Shown here in pieces: positions 24,063 through 30,927 of a stretch of DNA of 30,927 nt (position 1 is its first letter; each line of letters begins with the position of its first letter). Under the pieces are notes generated by a model. That model was not told the origin of the DNA. It saw nothing but the letters and a program-made list of their open reading frames with translations, and did no database searches. The stretch spans positions 1-30,927 of the forward strand of contig DDKK01000043.1 of NCBI GenBank assembly GCA_002339325.1. Reading direction: 5' to 3'. Source of the stretch: Nitrospiraceae bacterium UBA2600 (GTDB lineage: Bacteria > Nitrospirota > Thermodesulfovibrionia > Thermodesulfovibrionales > Thermodesulfovibrionaceae). The position numbers and the translations under genes were made by a program.

Positions 24063-24459
24063 ATCAGAAAGATTCGGAGAAATACAGATTGAAGAAAATG
24101 AGATAATTCATTTTCCCCTCGGCATACCCGGTGTGCCCTTTGATAGATTTATAATAAGAGATTTAATTGAGCCAGTAAAATGGCTTATAGCGATTGATGA
24201 TACAGATATAGCCATGCTCATTATTTCACCGTTTAAATATTTTCCAGAGTATAGTTTTGAGTTAAACGATGAAATTGTAACAGTACTTGATGCCAAAAGT
24301 GAGGAAGAACTTGAGATATATGTCTCACTTCTAAAACACGAGGACGGAGTAGCAGCAAATCTTAAATCTCCGTTTGTGATAAATAAAAATAAGAAGATAG
24401 GGGTGCAGATTCTTCTCGAAGATGACCATTACAGCTTTAAAGAACTCATAAAAAAGTGA
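24049..24459 (+). CDS. fliW: Flagellar assembly factor FliW
   Basis: A 136-residue protein of the FliW family (INEENEIIHFPLGIPGV-like start, here EIIHFPLGIPGVPFDRF, followed by FIIRDLIEPVKWLIAIDD). FliW binds flagellin and the CsrA extension and so ties flagellin level to CsrA activity. Its start lies within the end of csrA, consistent with coupled synthesis of the two partners. No other flagellar gene is present in the window. The following glycosyltransferase-methyltransferase gene begins 10 nt after its stop. Confidence 0.93.
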   Translation: MITLKSERFGEIQIEENEIIHFPLGIPGVPFDRFIIRDLIEPVKWLIAIDDTDIAMLIISPFKYFPEYSFELNDEIVTVLDAKSEEELEIYVSLLKHEDGVAANLKSPFVINKNKKIGVQILLEDDHYSFKELIKK

Positions 24460-24469
24460 GGTCTCATAA

Positions 24470-26614
24470 ATGAAAGTATGGAAAGCAAAGACAAAGTTTG
24501 ACTTAAGTTTCAACGGATACGACTTCAACATAAAGCCGGGCGATAAATTCCTCTTTGCCGATGATGTTTTTAATCTCATGCCAGAAAACATAAGAAACCT
24601 CTTTGAGCAGGCTCACAGTGTCCTTCCTCCCTTTTACAAAGGTGAAAACCTAAATGGTAAAACCCTTCTCGTTATTGCTCAGGCTGCATTCGGTGATGCC
24701 CTATGCATGACTCCAGCCCTAAGGGAGATAAAGAAAAAGTATCCAGAGATGACCCTGAATGTAACAATTTCAGGAAGGGCAAGACCTGTTCTTGAGGGAC
24801 TTCCCTATATTGACAATCTCCTGCCTATGCCAGTGTCATTTAAAGAAGTTTCAAGGGCAGACTATATTGTAAAAGTAATTGAAATGGTTAATACTCCCCA
24901 GTTTGACAACCTCTCCCTTGTTGATTACTATCTTTGGAAACTTTACATATATAAAGCTGAGAAGGAAACTCCTGATGTGATTGTTGACCAGAATATTTTT
25001 ACTGAAATGAAAGAGGCTTTCGATAAGATTAGAGAAGCATCGGGCGGAAAAAAGGTCTTGCTCTTTCACTATCTTGCCTCTTCAGTCCATAGAACCCTTC
25101 CGCCAAGGCTTCTAAAAGAGATTGAGGACTTAATATGGGATGAATATGTGCCTGTCATATGTTCGCTTCCCGAAGAGGATATTACTGTTGAGACAGCCCT
25201 TGATGCCTATGGGATTAGGGCTGCAAATCTATCAGTTTTTATGAAAGATATTCGATACTTGATTGCCTCTGTTGCCCTCTCTGATGCAGTGATTACGGCA
25301 GACACGGCAACACTTCACATTGCAGCTGGACTTGAAAAACCAACTGTGCTTGTAGCTGGTCCTATTGATGCTGAATTGAGGGTTGGAAATTATCCTACTG
25401 TAATTCCTGTTTCACCAAATTACAGAGGTGATACCTGTGTGTCTCCCTGTATGAGACACGCCATAAATGAACCATGCATTGAGGCACAGGTAAAAAGACA
25501 GTTTTATAGTCCCTGTATTTCGGCAATACCTCCAAAGGTAATTTACTTTGCCCTAAAAGATGCTGAGTTGCTCATTCAGAAAGAATACGAGAAACCTTCA
25601 AAATGCATAGTTTGCGATTTTGAGGGAGAAATACCCCTTTTTGAAGTAATCAACTCTTCAAGAATTTTCGAGTGTCCATCTTGCGGTGTTCATTTTGCCT
25701 ATCCAATGAAAACAATGGATTATGAAAAAGCCTATGAAAAGGATTATGATAATCTATTGAAATTCGGTTCATCCCTTGCCTATGAATCCTATCAAGAGAT
25801 AAAGGATGAAAAAGCAGAGATAGAGTCTTGGAGTAACTTGCCAAGGTTTAATGTTTTAATTCCTCTGCTTACTCAGATTCCAAAGGGAAAACTTCTTGAT
25901 GTAGGATGTTCTACTGGTTTCTTTATGCTGATTGCAAGAAAATGGGGATTTGATGTCTATGGAATAGAAGCCTCTGAGAAGGCTGTTAAAATTGCCCAGG
26001 AAAAATTTAAATTAAATGTTGTTAAAGCAAATACTTTTGCTCAATTGCCAGAAGAGCTTAAAAAACAGTATGACCTGATTACTGCCTTTGAAGTTCTTGA
26101 ACACTTAGTTAGCCCCATTAATTTTTTAAGTGAGGCTTTCTCATTACTCAATGATGGAGGAATGCTTATACTTAGCTGTCCTCCCTTCTACAAGTTTGAA
26201 AACACAGCAAGAGGTTACAGAAAATACAAGTGGTGGTATAATGATTACCCACCCCATCACGTAACTCGTTGGAAACCTTGGACACTTCACTATGCCCTTA
26301 AAAAAGTTGGTTTCAGTGAAGTCCATATTTTCACAGAGCCTCTCCTCCCAGGAACAGTCTTTGAAGGAGTTACGCCGCTTAGTTTTCAGCTGAAACTTCC
26401 GAATGAGCAAACGATAAACATAGATTCAAAAACTACAAAAGCAATTGTAGCCGAGACACTTAAACCCCTTTATCTTAATTCCCGTCTTCTTGGTAACTTT
26501 CAGTATGCCATTGCTGTCAAAGGTAAAAGCCCAATAAACTTTGAAGAAGTAATCAAAAGGGCAATTCGATACTCGGCAGTTGAGACTATATGGAGTAAAG
26601 GAGATTTTCTATAA
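24470..26614 (+). CDS. GT9 glycosyltransferase - zinc ribbon - SAM methyltransferase fusion
   Basis: A 714-residue cytoplasmic protein joining two enzymes. After a short beta-rich N-terminus (1-60), residues about 62-330 form a GT9 (heptosyltransferase-type GT-B) module, with LLVIAQAAFGDALCMTPALREIK at its start and ITADTATLHIAAGLEKPTVLV near the donor site. A zinc ribbon follows (Cys379/382 and Cys402/405), then a class I methyltransferase (about 470-620) with motif I LLDVGCSTGFF, acidic GIEAS at the end of strand 2, and FEVLEHL. It lies 10 nt after fliW, with which it may share a transcript. A role in decorating flagellin or cell-surface sugar is possible. The order of domains is visible; the substrate is not. 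Confidence 0.8.
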   Translation: MKVWKAKTKFDLSFNGYDFNIKPGDKFLFADDVFNLMPENIRNLFEQAHSVLPPFYKGENLNGKTLLVIAQAAFGDALCMTPALREIKKKYPEMTLNVTISGRARPVLEGLPYIDNLLPMPVSFKEVSRADYIVKVIEMVNTPQFDNLSLVDYYLWKLYIYKAEKETPDVIVDQNIFTEMKEAFDKIREASGGKKVLLFHYLASSVHRTLPPRLLKEIEDLIWDEYVPVICSLPEEDITVETALDAYGIRAANLSVFMKDIRYLIASVALSDAVITADTATLHIAAGLEKPTVLVAGPIDAELRVGNYPTVIPVSPNYRGDTCVSPCMRHAINEPCIEAQVKRQFYSPCISAIPPKVIYFALKDAELLIQKEYEKPSKCIVCDFEGEIPLFEVINSSRIFECPSCGVHFAYPMKTMDYEKAYEKDYDNLLKFGSSLAYESYQEIKDEKAEIESWSNLPRFNVLIPLLTQIPKGKLLDVGCSTGFFMLIARKWGFDVYGIEASEKAVKIAQEKFKLNVVKANTFAQLPEELKKQYDLITAFEVLEHLVSPINFLSEAFSLLNDGGMLILSCPPFYKFENTARGYRKYKWWYNDYPPHHVTRWKPWTLHYALKKVGFSEVHIFTEPLLPGTVFEGVTPLSFQLKLPNEQTINIDSKTTKAIVAETLKPLYLNSRLLGNFQYAIAVKGKSPINFEEVIKRAIRYSAVETIWSKGDFL

Positions 26615-26622
26615 CAAAAATG

Positions 26623-26651
26623 TTGACTTTTTTGTCTCTTAATATTATCAT
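26623..26651 (+). promoter_or_regulatory. Sigma-70-type promoter of the TAXI gene
   Basis: TTGACT (26623-26628) and TATCAT (26646-26651) are 17 bp apart, each with five of six consensus bases. The start of transcription would be near 26658, after the longer ORF start at 26620, which supports translation from ATG 26680. Confidence 0.65.
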
Positions 26652-26679
26652 TTCAAATAAAAAAAATTGGGGGGTCAAT

Positions 26680-27690
26680 ATGAGAAGAATACTTCAAATG
26701 CTACTGTTTGTCGCTATAACTTTCACTTTTACCATACTTTACTATCAGATATCTGATGCAAAGGAAAAGTTAGTTCTAAGATGGGGTGCTACTTCTGTTC
26801 GTTCTGGGCTTTATGCCATTACCGCAGATATGGCAAGAGTTGTAAACAAAGCTTATCCCAATGAAATAGAAATAAGAGTTGTAGAGACAGGAGGATATAC
26901 TGACAATCTTAATCGTATACAAAAGAAAACAGTACATATGGGGCCTTCTGATATTACTGCAGGATATGCTAACTATCTTGGTTTACTCGATTATAGAGGT
27001 AAAGCTAATCCAAATCTCCGAATAATGTGGGGAGGTTATATTACTCCTATACATATAATAGTCTCAGAAAAAAGTGGAATAACTGACATAAGACAATTAA
27101 ATGGAGTTGAATTTGCCATGAATCCTGGAACATCAACGGGAAGACTGGTTGATTTTTTCTTTAAATCTTTAAATATCTACCCCTCTTACAAAATGATTAG
27201 TCTTGCAGAAAGTGTAGATGCTATGAAAGCAGGAACAGTAAAAGGCTGGTATAAATCAGGCTTTAGGGACAAGGCAATAGTTGAACTTGAATCAAGTATG
27301 GACATAAGAATTCTTCCCGTAACACAACAGATGATTGACCAATTCAATAACACCTATCCTGGCTACGGACATTCAATTAAAATTCCCGCAGGATTATTTA
27401 AAAGCGTCAAAAAACCCCAAATGAGTCTCGCTTTTATAGTAACTGATTTTATAGATAAAGACGTGCCAGAGGATGTTGTATTCAAAATAGTAAAGGCAGT
27501 ATGGGAAAACAGACAAAAAATTGCAGGCTCAAACTCCACCCTAAAAGAAGGTGATTTTGAAGATATGTTTGGTATGGCAGTTAAATATAGCAATGTCCCC
27601 TTTCATGCTGGAGCTGTTAAATTTTACAGAGATGTATTAAAATTAAATATTCCGAGGAAATTACTGCCTCCAGAGATGAAAGTAAGATAA
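26680..27690 (+). CDS. TAXI-family TRAP-type solute-binding protein
   Basis: A 336-residue exported binding protein of the TAXI (TRAP-associated extracytoplasmic immunogenic) family. A signal peptide covers about 1-26 (RRILQMLLFVAITFTFTI). The mature start LVLRWGATSVRSGLYAITADMARVVN and the segments AMNPGTSTGRLVDFFF and SLAESVDAMKAGTVKGWY are typical. The start is ATG 26680 with a G-run (GGGGGG at 26669-26674) as ribosome site; the longer frame from 26620 begins within the promoter. No TRAP membrane component (DctM/DctQ) lies next to it, so it may use a distant permease or act as a sensor partner. The ligand cannot be stated. Confidence 0.85.
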   Translation: MRRILQMLLFVAITFTFTILYYQISDAKEKLVLRWGATSVRSGLYAITADMARVVNKAYPNEIEIRVVETGGYTDNLNRIQKKTVHMGPSDITAGYANYLGLLDYRGKANPNLRIMWGGYITPIHIIVSEKSGITDIRQLNGVEFAMNPGTSTGRLVDFFFKSLNIYPSYKMISLAESVDAMKAGTVKGWYKSGFRDKAIVELESSMDIRILPVTQQMIDQFNNTYPGYGHSIKIPAGLFKSVKKPQMSLAFIVTDFIDKDVPEDVVFKIVKAVWENRQKIAGSNSTLKEGDFEDMFGMAVKYSNVPFHAGAVKFYRDVLKLNIPRKLLPPEMKVR

Positions 27691-27704
27691 GGGAAAATAA
27701 TAAC

Positions 27705-27762
27705 ATTTTTCAAACTCTCAAGAGCGACATATTGTTTATTTCTAAATTTTTGTTTGAAAAAT
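27705..27762. repeat. 11-bp perfect inverted repeat ahead of the small secreted protein
   Basis: ATTTTTCAAAC at 27705-27715 is the exact reverse complement of GTTTGAAAAAT at 27752-27762, with 36 nt between. The right arm ends two bases before the AGGAGG ribosome site (27764-27769). It lacks the GC-rich stem and T-run of a standard terminator, so it could be an operator or a leader structure. Confidence 0.6.
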
Positions 27763-27775
27763 CAGGAGGAAAAAG

Positions 27776-28132
27776 ATGAACTTTTTTTTAAAGAGTCTTA
27801 TGGTGCTAATTATCAATCTAAGCATATTTTCCTATTCTTTCGCTGAACCAACTGTAGTTGTAAAACCTTCGAAGGGTAAACCAGCTGAAATAATAACTAT
27901 AGAAGGGAAGGGATTTAAACCTCAGGAGGAAATCGAAATTGTCTTCGTTGTAAGCGAAGACGAGAAAGCAGTCCTTGGAACGGAAAGAGATGATGTAATA
28001 AAGACTGACTCGAATGGTAATTTCCTTATTGAAACAGGAATACCCATAACTGCAAAGCCTGGAAATCATAAGATAGAAATTTCAGGAAACAAAGGAAGTT
28101 TTATAGAGACTTATGTAGAAGTTGTTCCCTAA
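27776..28132 (+). CDS. Small exported Ig-like (IPT/TIG-like) protein
   Basis: A 118-residue protein with a clear signal peptide (about 1-23, FFLKSLMVLIINLSIFSYSFA) and one beta-sandwich domain. The pattern VKPSKGKPAEIITIEGKGFKPQEEIEI is how IPT/TIG-type domains begin, and TDSNGNFLIETGIP and AKPGNHKIEISG resemble Ig-like repeats of surface proteins. An AGGAGG ribosome site lies 6 nt before the ATG. It is followed after 21 nt by the small selenoprotein gene and probably shares its transcript. Function unknown. Confidence 0.75.
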   Translation: MNFFLKSLMVLIINLSIFSYSFAEPTVVVKPSKGKPAEIITIEGKGFKPQEEIEIVFVVSEDEKAVLGTERDDVIKTDSNGNFLIETGIPITAKPGNHKIEISGNKGSFIETYVEVVP

Positions 28133-28153
28133 AAGTCTTTCAAGGAGTTATTT

Positions 28154-28345
28154 TTGAGAAAAAAAGCTCTTAAAAAAGCGAAATGTAAATACTGTAAAAA
28201 TCAAATCTTAGTTTTTTTCTATTGAAGTAGAGTAGTGCTCTGCTGTAGTGAATGCGGAGCAGAATTTAAGGTTTCCGAGTATATGAACGACATAGATGAA
28301 GAAACATGGGAGCTTATTTCAAGACGCTCCTGCGACAGAGCTTAA
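28154..28345 (+). CDS. Small dual-CxxC selenoprotein with in-frame TGA (Sec24)
   Basis: A 63-codon frame from TTG 28154 to TAA 28343-28345, interrupted only by TGA 28223-28225. An AAGGAG ribosome site (28142-28147) lies 6 nt before the TTG. Read through as selenocysteine, the product has Cys11-x-x-Cys14, Sec24, Cys30-Cys31-x-x-Cys34 and an acidic segment NDIDEETWELISR with Cys60 near the end. From memory, this matches a family of tiny dual-CxxC proteins in sulfate reducers in which the same position is Cys or Sec (pattern C/U-x-R-V-x-L-x-C-x-x-C-G, then a D-E-E-T-like segment). A hairpin just downstream fits a bacterial SECIS. The alternative is a nonsense-mutated gene, but both halves keep frame and motifs. 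Function unknown; a redox or metal-ligand role is inferred from the Cys/Sec content. Confidence 0.8.
28236..28261 (+). promoter_or_regulatory. bSECIS-like hairpin for Sec insertion
   Basis: An 8-bp stem pairs 28236-28243 with 28254-28261 (one U-G pair) around a 10-nt loop (28244-28253). The loop has G at its second base and begins 18 nt after the TGA. Stem, loop size, loop G and spacing all fall inside the published model of bacterial SECIS elements, which sit within the coding sequence just after the UGA. Confidence 0.65.
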
Positions 28346-28480
28346 TCTATTTTATCTTTGCCCCCATTTTTTGTAATTCTATAAAAACTAAGCAAGTTGA
28401 AATCCGCTATTATAGTTGAAAGCTGAATATGAAGGGAGCTGTGAAAAATAACTTGATAGGGCTTCATGTATTTGATAGAA
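28346..28480. other. Intergenic stretch without a supported gene
   Basis: AT-rich sequence between the selenoprotein gene and the next promoter. A 23-codon frame at 28429-28500 (ATG to TAA) is present but has no ribosome site, no recognisable motif, and runs into the promoter, so it is not called. No convincing terminator hairpin was found. Confidence 0.6.
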
Positions 28481-28509
28481 TTGAAATAAAAAAGTTTTAA
28501 CTTTATAAG
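28481..28509 (+). promoter_or_regulatory. Sigma-70-type promoter for the 663-residue exported protein
   Basis: TTGAAA (28481-28486) and TATAAG (28504-28509) are 17 bp apart, each with five of six consensus bases. The transcript would start near 28516 and carry a leader of about 40 nt containing a minimal ATG-ATA-TAA frame (28534-28542) before the G-run ribosome site at 28545-28549. Confidence 0.6.
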
Positions 28510-28554
28510 TAACGGGAGGAATAGCTTAAAAAAATGATATAAAAGGGGGCTAAA

Positions 28555-30546
28555 ATGACAAAGGTTTTTATTATCAAATTTTTTATTTTTATCCTATTTT
28601 CCTTTATTCTTTCAACTGTTTCTGCTTTTGCCCAAGTAGACGTAGAAAAAATGGCCAAAAATTTCAATATATATCTTTCTTTCCCTGAAAAACATTTTCA
28701 GCTCAAAGATGGAAAATACTCCGGTAGAACATCTCCTCAAGATTTTGCAAATGTCTCGATTGAAAAGATAGTTATTAAGGACTTAAACGGAGATGGCTTG
28801 GATGATGCTGTGCTTGTTACAGTTGGAAACTATGGAGGAAGTGGAGGCTTCTATGAGCTTACAGCTCTGCTTTCAACAAGCTCTGGCTTGGTTCAGACAA
28901 ACTCAATAGTCATTGGAGACAGAATCAATATAAAGAAAATTCAAGTGCACAGTCCAGAGGCGCATAGTCCTCCAGAGTTAGGACTAATTAAGCAAAACTT
29001 CGAGATATTGATTTACATGCTTAAACATAAACCTAATGACCCTGCCTGTTGTCCAACAGAACCTACAATAGAATGTTTCACTATACATAAAAACAAACTC
29101 ATACCATGTAAGGAAGCTCCAGAGCCACCTGTAGTAAAAAAACCTGCTTTATATCTTTATCCAATCAAAAATCAAGAAGTAGAAGTTGAGATAAATCCTA
29201 AAGGCAAAGTTTTAAAAACAATTCCAGAGTATAGAGAAAAATGGAAAGTATATGTAACAAAGAATGGTAAAATTAACGGTAAATACAACTATCTTTTTTA
29301 TGAAACAACCTTGAATGCTCCTATTCCCGAATATCAAAGGGGATGGGTAGTAAGTCATAAAGAACTCTCCCGATGGTTTGATGAAACTCTAACGAAATTT
29401 GGTTTAAATAAAAGAGAGATTAGAGATTTCAAAGCATACTGGCTTAATGAACTTCCTCAATTTCCATACTACGAAATCAGACCACTGGATACTCAGTTCG
29501 TAGAGGAAAATCTTACCATTAAGATAAATCCAAAACCTGAGACAGTCATAAGAGTAATACTACACTTCAAAGGAACAGATACTCCCTCAAAGTTAGAAGA
29601 ACCTGCGATAATTACAACTGTAAGAAAGGGCTTCACAGCTGTTGAGTGGGGAGGCATATTAGAAAATAGCCCCAATTCAGACATTAAGCCTCAAGCTAAA
29701 TACAGCTTTCTTGCTCAGGATACGGGGGTGGTAGTTTTAAGAGCAATAGATTTAAGGGAACATAAACTCTCAATCAAGCTGAGCTCAAACGGCTGCACAG
29801 ATAAAAAAGCTTTAAAATCTCTTATTAAAAAATCAGAGGGACTTGACAGGGAAGTGCCTCACTATGAAATTACGCTCATAAGGGAAAAGCCAGACAGATG
29901 TAAGGCACTTATTTCTGAGGGAACTACAATTGTCTATGACTTAAAGGAAGAATTTGGGATAAATACAAAACTCCCATATACAGTAACAGTTAAAAATCCA
30001 ATCTACCCGCTCATCACTGATGAACCATACTTTCAATTTTTCCCTAAAAAAGAGGAGAAACCAAAGCCTGTTGAAGAAGATATGTCTCTAAAAGAGCATC
30101 TGATAAAAGCAACTGTCAGGGCGATTGAAATGGAGATAAAAAGATATGAGACAAGTCAGCAGAGGGATAAAGAGGATAAGATTGATAGGCTTAGGAATGA
30201 AATTGAAAAATTCAATAAAATGAAGCCTGAAGATTATATTTTAGGCTATCCTAATGGTGCTGAATCTTCTATGGAGATGTTCACCTACGGTCCTCTAATG
30301 CCTCCGATTCATAGACAGGTAGAAGCTATTATAGAAGAGCCTCTTAAAATTGGTTCAATACTCAAACTCACAACCATGACAAAATCTGGTCCTTTTTACC
30401 ATATTGCAGGAATAAATGAAAATATAGATATAGCTAAAGAACTAAAGCAGGGACGATATAGAATGAAACTCTATTTAGTTTACAAAAGAGAATACTTCGG
30501 ATTTATTCCAAATTACTACGTTTACATAGCAGAGGTAGAAAAATGA
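28555..30546 (+). CDS. Large exported protein of unknown function, mosaic
   Basis: A 663-residue protein with a signal peptide (about 1-26, ending near SAFAQ). An N-terminal region of about 27-190 contains DLNGDGLDDAVL (Asp76, Asn78, Asp80, Asp84), a calcium-loop signature of FG-GAP/VCBS-type repeats. A second region (about 197-365) starts KPALYLYPIKNQEVEV and ends GFTAVEWGG; I recall this as a conserved uncharacterised module found alone in exported proteins of many bacteria, starting K-P-x-x-Y-L-Y-P and ending V-E-W-G-G. The C-terminal part has a Lys/Glu-rich helical stretch (about 495-560) and a final beta-rich region. No enzyme motif was recognised. It has its own promoter and a G-run ribosome site 5 nt before the ATG. 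Confidence 0.65.
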   Translation: MTKVFIIKFFIFILFSFILSTVSAFAQVDVEKMAKNFNIYLSFPEKHFQLKDGKYSGRTSPQDFANVSIEKIVIKDLNGDGLDDAVLVTVGNYGGSGGFYELTALLSTSSGLVQTNSIVIGDRINIKKIQVHSPEAHSPPELGLIKQNFEILIYMLKHKPNDPACCPTEPTIECFTIHKNKLIPCKEAPEPPVVKKPALYLYPIKNQEVEVEINPKGKVLKTIPEYREKWKVYVTKNGKINGKYNYLFYETTLNAPIPEYQRGWVVSHKELSRWFDETLTKFGLNKREIRDFKAYWLNELPQFPYYEIRPLDTQFVEENLTIKINPKPETVIRVILHFKGTDTPSKLEEPAIITTVRKGFTAVEWGGILENSPNSDIKPQAKYSFLAQDTGVVVLRAIDLREHKLSIKLSSNGCTDKKALKSLIKKSEGLDREVPHYEITLIREKPDRCKALISEGTTIVYDLKEEFGINTKLPYTVTVKNPIYPLITDEPYFQFFPKKEEKPKPVEEDMSLKEHLIKATVRAIEMEIKRYETSQQRDKEDKIDRLRNEIEKFNKMKPEDYILGYPNGAESSMEMFTYGPLMPPIHRQVEAIIEEPLKIGSILKLTTMTKSGPFYHIAGINENIDIAKELKQGRYRMKLYLVYKREYFGFIPNYYVYIAEVEK

Positions 30547-30650
30547 TGAATTTAGTTAAATACAGCATTTCTCATAAAAAACTAATAACACTTCAGATAA
30601 AGAAGCTGAGTTAGAGATAAAAATGCTACCACTAAGGAGTTTTATCGCAG

Positions 30651-30927
30651 ATGCTCTCTAATCTTGAGAAAATGAAAAAATTTGGGTTTAGCATTCAGAC
30701 TGTTCTATTTTTAGCGTTCTTTTTAAATACTACTTTAACAGCTGAAACCCTTTCAAAAAATATCATAACAGTAGAAACAGATATGCATACTTCTTTGATA
30801 ACATCAATTTCTGCTGATAAAAACAGCAAATACTTTCTTACAAGCTCCTATGACAAAACTCTCAGACTTTGGGATACAAAAGATGGAAAATTAATAAAAG
30901 TTTTTATTGTTCCCCCACCGGATAACA
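30651..30927 (+). CDS. Exported WD40-repeat protein, N-terminal fragment
   Basis: The gene starts near 30651 and runs off the end of the window. An AAGGAG (30634-30639) lies 11 nt before ATG 30651; ATG 30672 in the same frame is an alternative. The product has a signal-like stretch (SIQTVLFLAFFLNTTLTAE) and then the first blade of a WD40 propeller, with the classic SSYDKTLRLWDTKDGKLIKVF. WD40 repeats in an exported bacterial protein suggest a scaffold or sensor; nothing further can be read from 92 residues. Confidence 0.7.
   Translation, partial: MLSNLEKMKKFGFSIQTVLFLAFFLNTTLTAETLSKNIITVETDMHTSLITSISADKNSKYFLTSSYDKTLRLWDTKDGKLIKVFIVPPPDN

Noticed and set aside
26620..26679. Longer start for the TAXI gene at 26620
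   Set aside because: This start lies upstream of the mapped-by-eye -35 hexamer, and the signal peptide and G-run ribosome site fit ATG 26680.
28154..28345. Reading the TGA-interrupted frame as a pseudogene
   Set aside because: Only one stop occurs, both halves keep the frame and the CxxC motifs, a ribosome site is in place, and a SECIS-like hairpin follows. A selenoprotein explains all of this better.
28429..28500. 23-codon frame as a small gene
   Set aside because: No ribosome site, no motif, and it overlaps the promoter of the next gene.
30566..30630. AGCATTT/AAATGCT inverted repeat
   Set aside because: Seven bases over about 60 nt in AT-rich DNA is within chance expectation.
1..30927. 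CRISPR arrays, insertion sequences, integrases, phage genes
   Set aside because: No tandem spaced repeats, transposase or integrase motifs, or terminal repeats were seen. Codon use looks even across the window.

Overview
The window looks like a chromosomal stretch from an AT-rich, anaerobic, thermophilic sulfate reducer, most likely a Thermodesulfovibrio-type Nitrospirota. The reasons are a transmembrane electron-transfer cluster of the Hmc/Tmc kind known from sulfate reducers, a putative Re-type citrate synthase beside an isocitrate dehydrogenase, and AGA/ATA-rich codon use. The taxonomic call is inference from gene content; no rRNA gene is present.

Layout. (1) 1-6439, plus strand: the end of a PhnD-like binding protein, a membrane histidine kinase with a ten-cysteine insert inside its HAMP domain, an NtrC-type sigma-54 activator, an amidohydrolase, a YihY-family membrane protein, thiD and purC, all overlapping or closely spaced. 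(2) 6420-7426, minus strand: tRNA-Gly(GCC), tRNA-Cys(GCA) and nfo (endonuclease IV). The nfo start codon lies only 9 nt after the tRNA-Cys 3' end. (3) 7588-14709, plus strand: one seven-gene operon for a transmembrane redox complex. It encodes a tryptophan-rich TmcD-like beta-propeller, a b-type cytochrome (HmcE/TmcC), an HdrD-like Fe-S protein (HmcF/TmcB), a 16-heme periplasmic cytochrome (HmcA), a 38-residue membrane peptide (HmcD), a four-cluster ferredoxin subunit (HmcB) and an NrfD-type quinone-site subunit (HmcC). It combines all six Hmc subunits with the subunit that otherwise marks Tmc. (4) 14719-21758, minus strand: fmdB-like gene, TIM-barrel isomerase-like gene, ilvB, ilvH, a citrate/homocitrate/isopropylmalate synthase-like gene, an isocitrate dehydrogenase and a CNNM/CBS membrane protein, tightly spaced. 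(5) 21866-26614: a nucleotide-sugar SDR enzyme, a convergent VKOR-thioredoxin fusion, then csrA-fliW and a glycosyltransferase-methyltransferase fusion. (6) 26680-30927: a TAXI-type binding protein and a run of exported proteins of unknown function.

The most striking item is a 63-codon gene at 28154-28345 that an ordinary ORF search misses because it holds one in-frame TGA. Its two CxxC motifs, the position of the TGA and an 8-bp hairpin 18 nt downstream fit a small selenoprotein of the dual-CxxC type. The electron-transfer operon is the main physiological system: periplasmic electrons (from hydrogenase or formate dehydrogenase via small cytochromes) would enter HmcA, pass through HmcB/C/D/E, and reach the cytoplasmic HdrD-like HmcF and the TmcD-like propeller. 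Seven of the calls rest on start codons different from the longest ORF or on genes too short for routine calling; these are explained in the entries. No insertion sequence, phage gene or CRISPR array was seen. The only gene-free stretches of note are 7427-7587 and 28346-28554, both described below.
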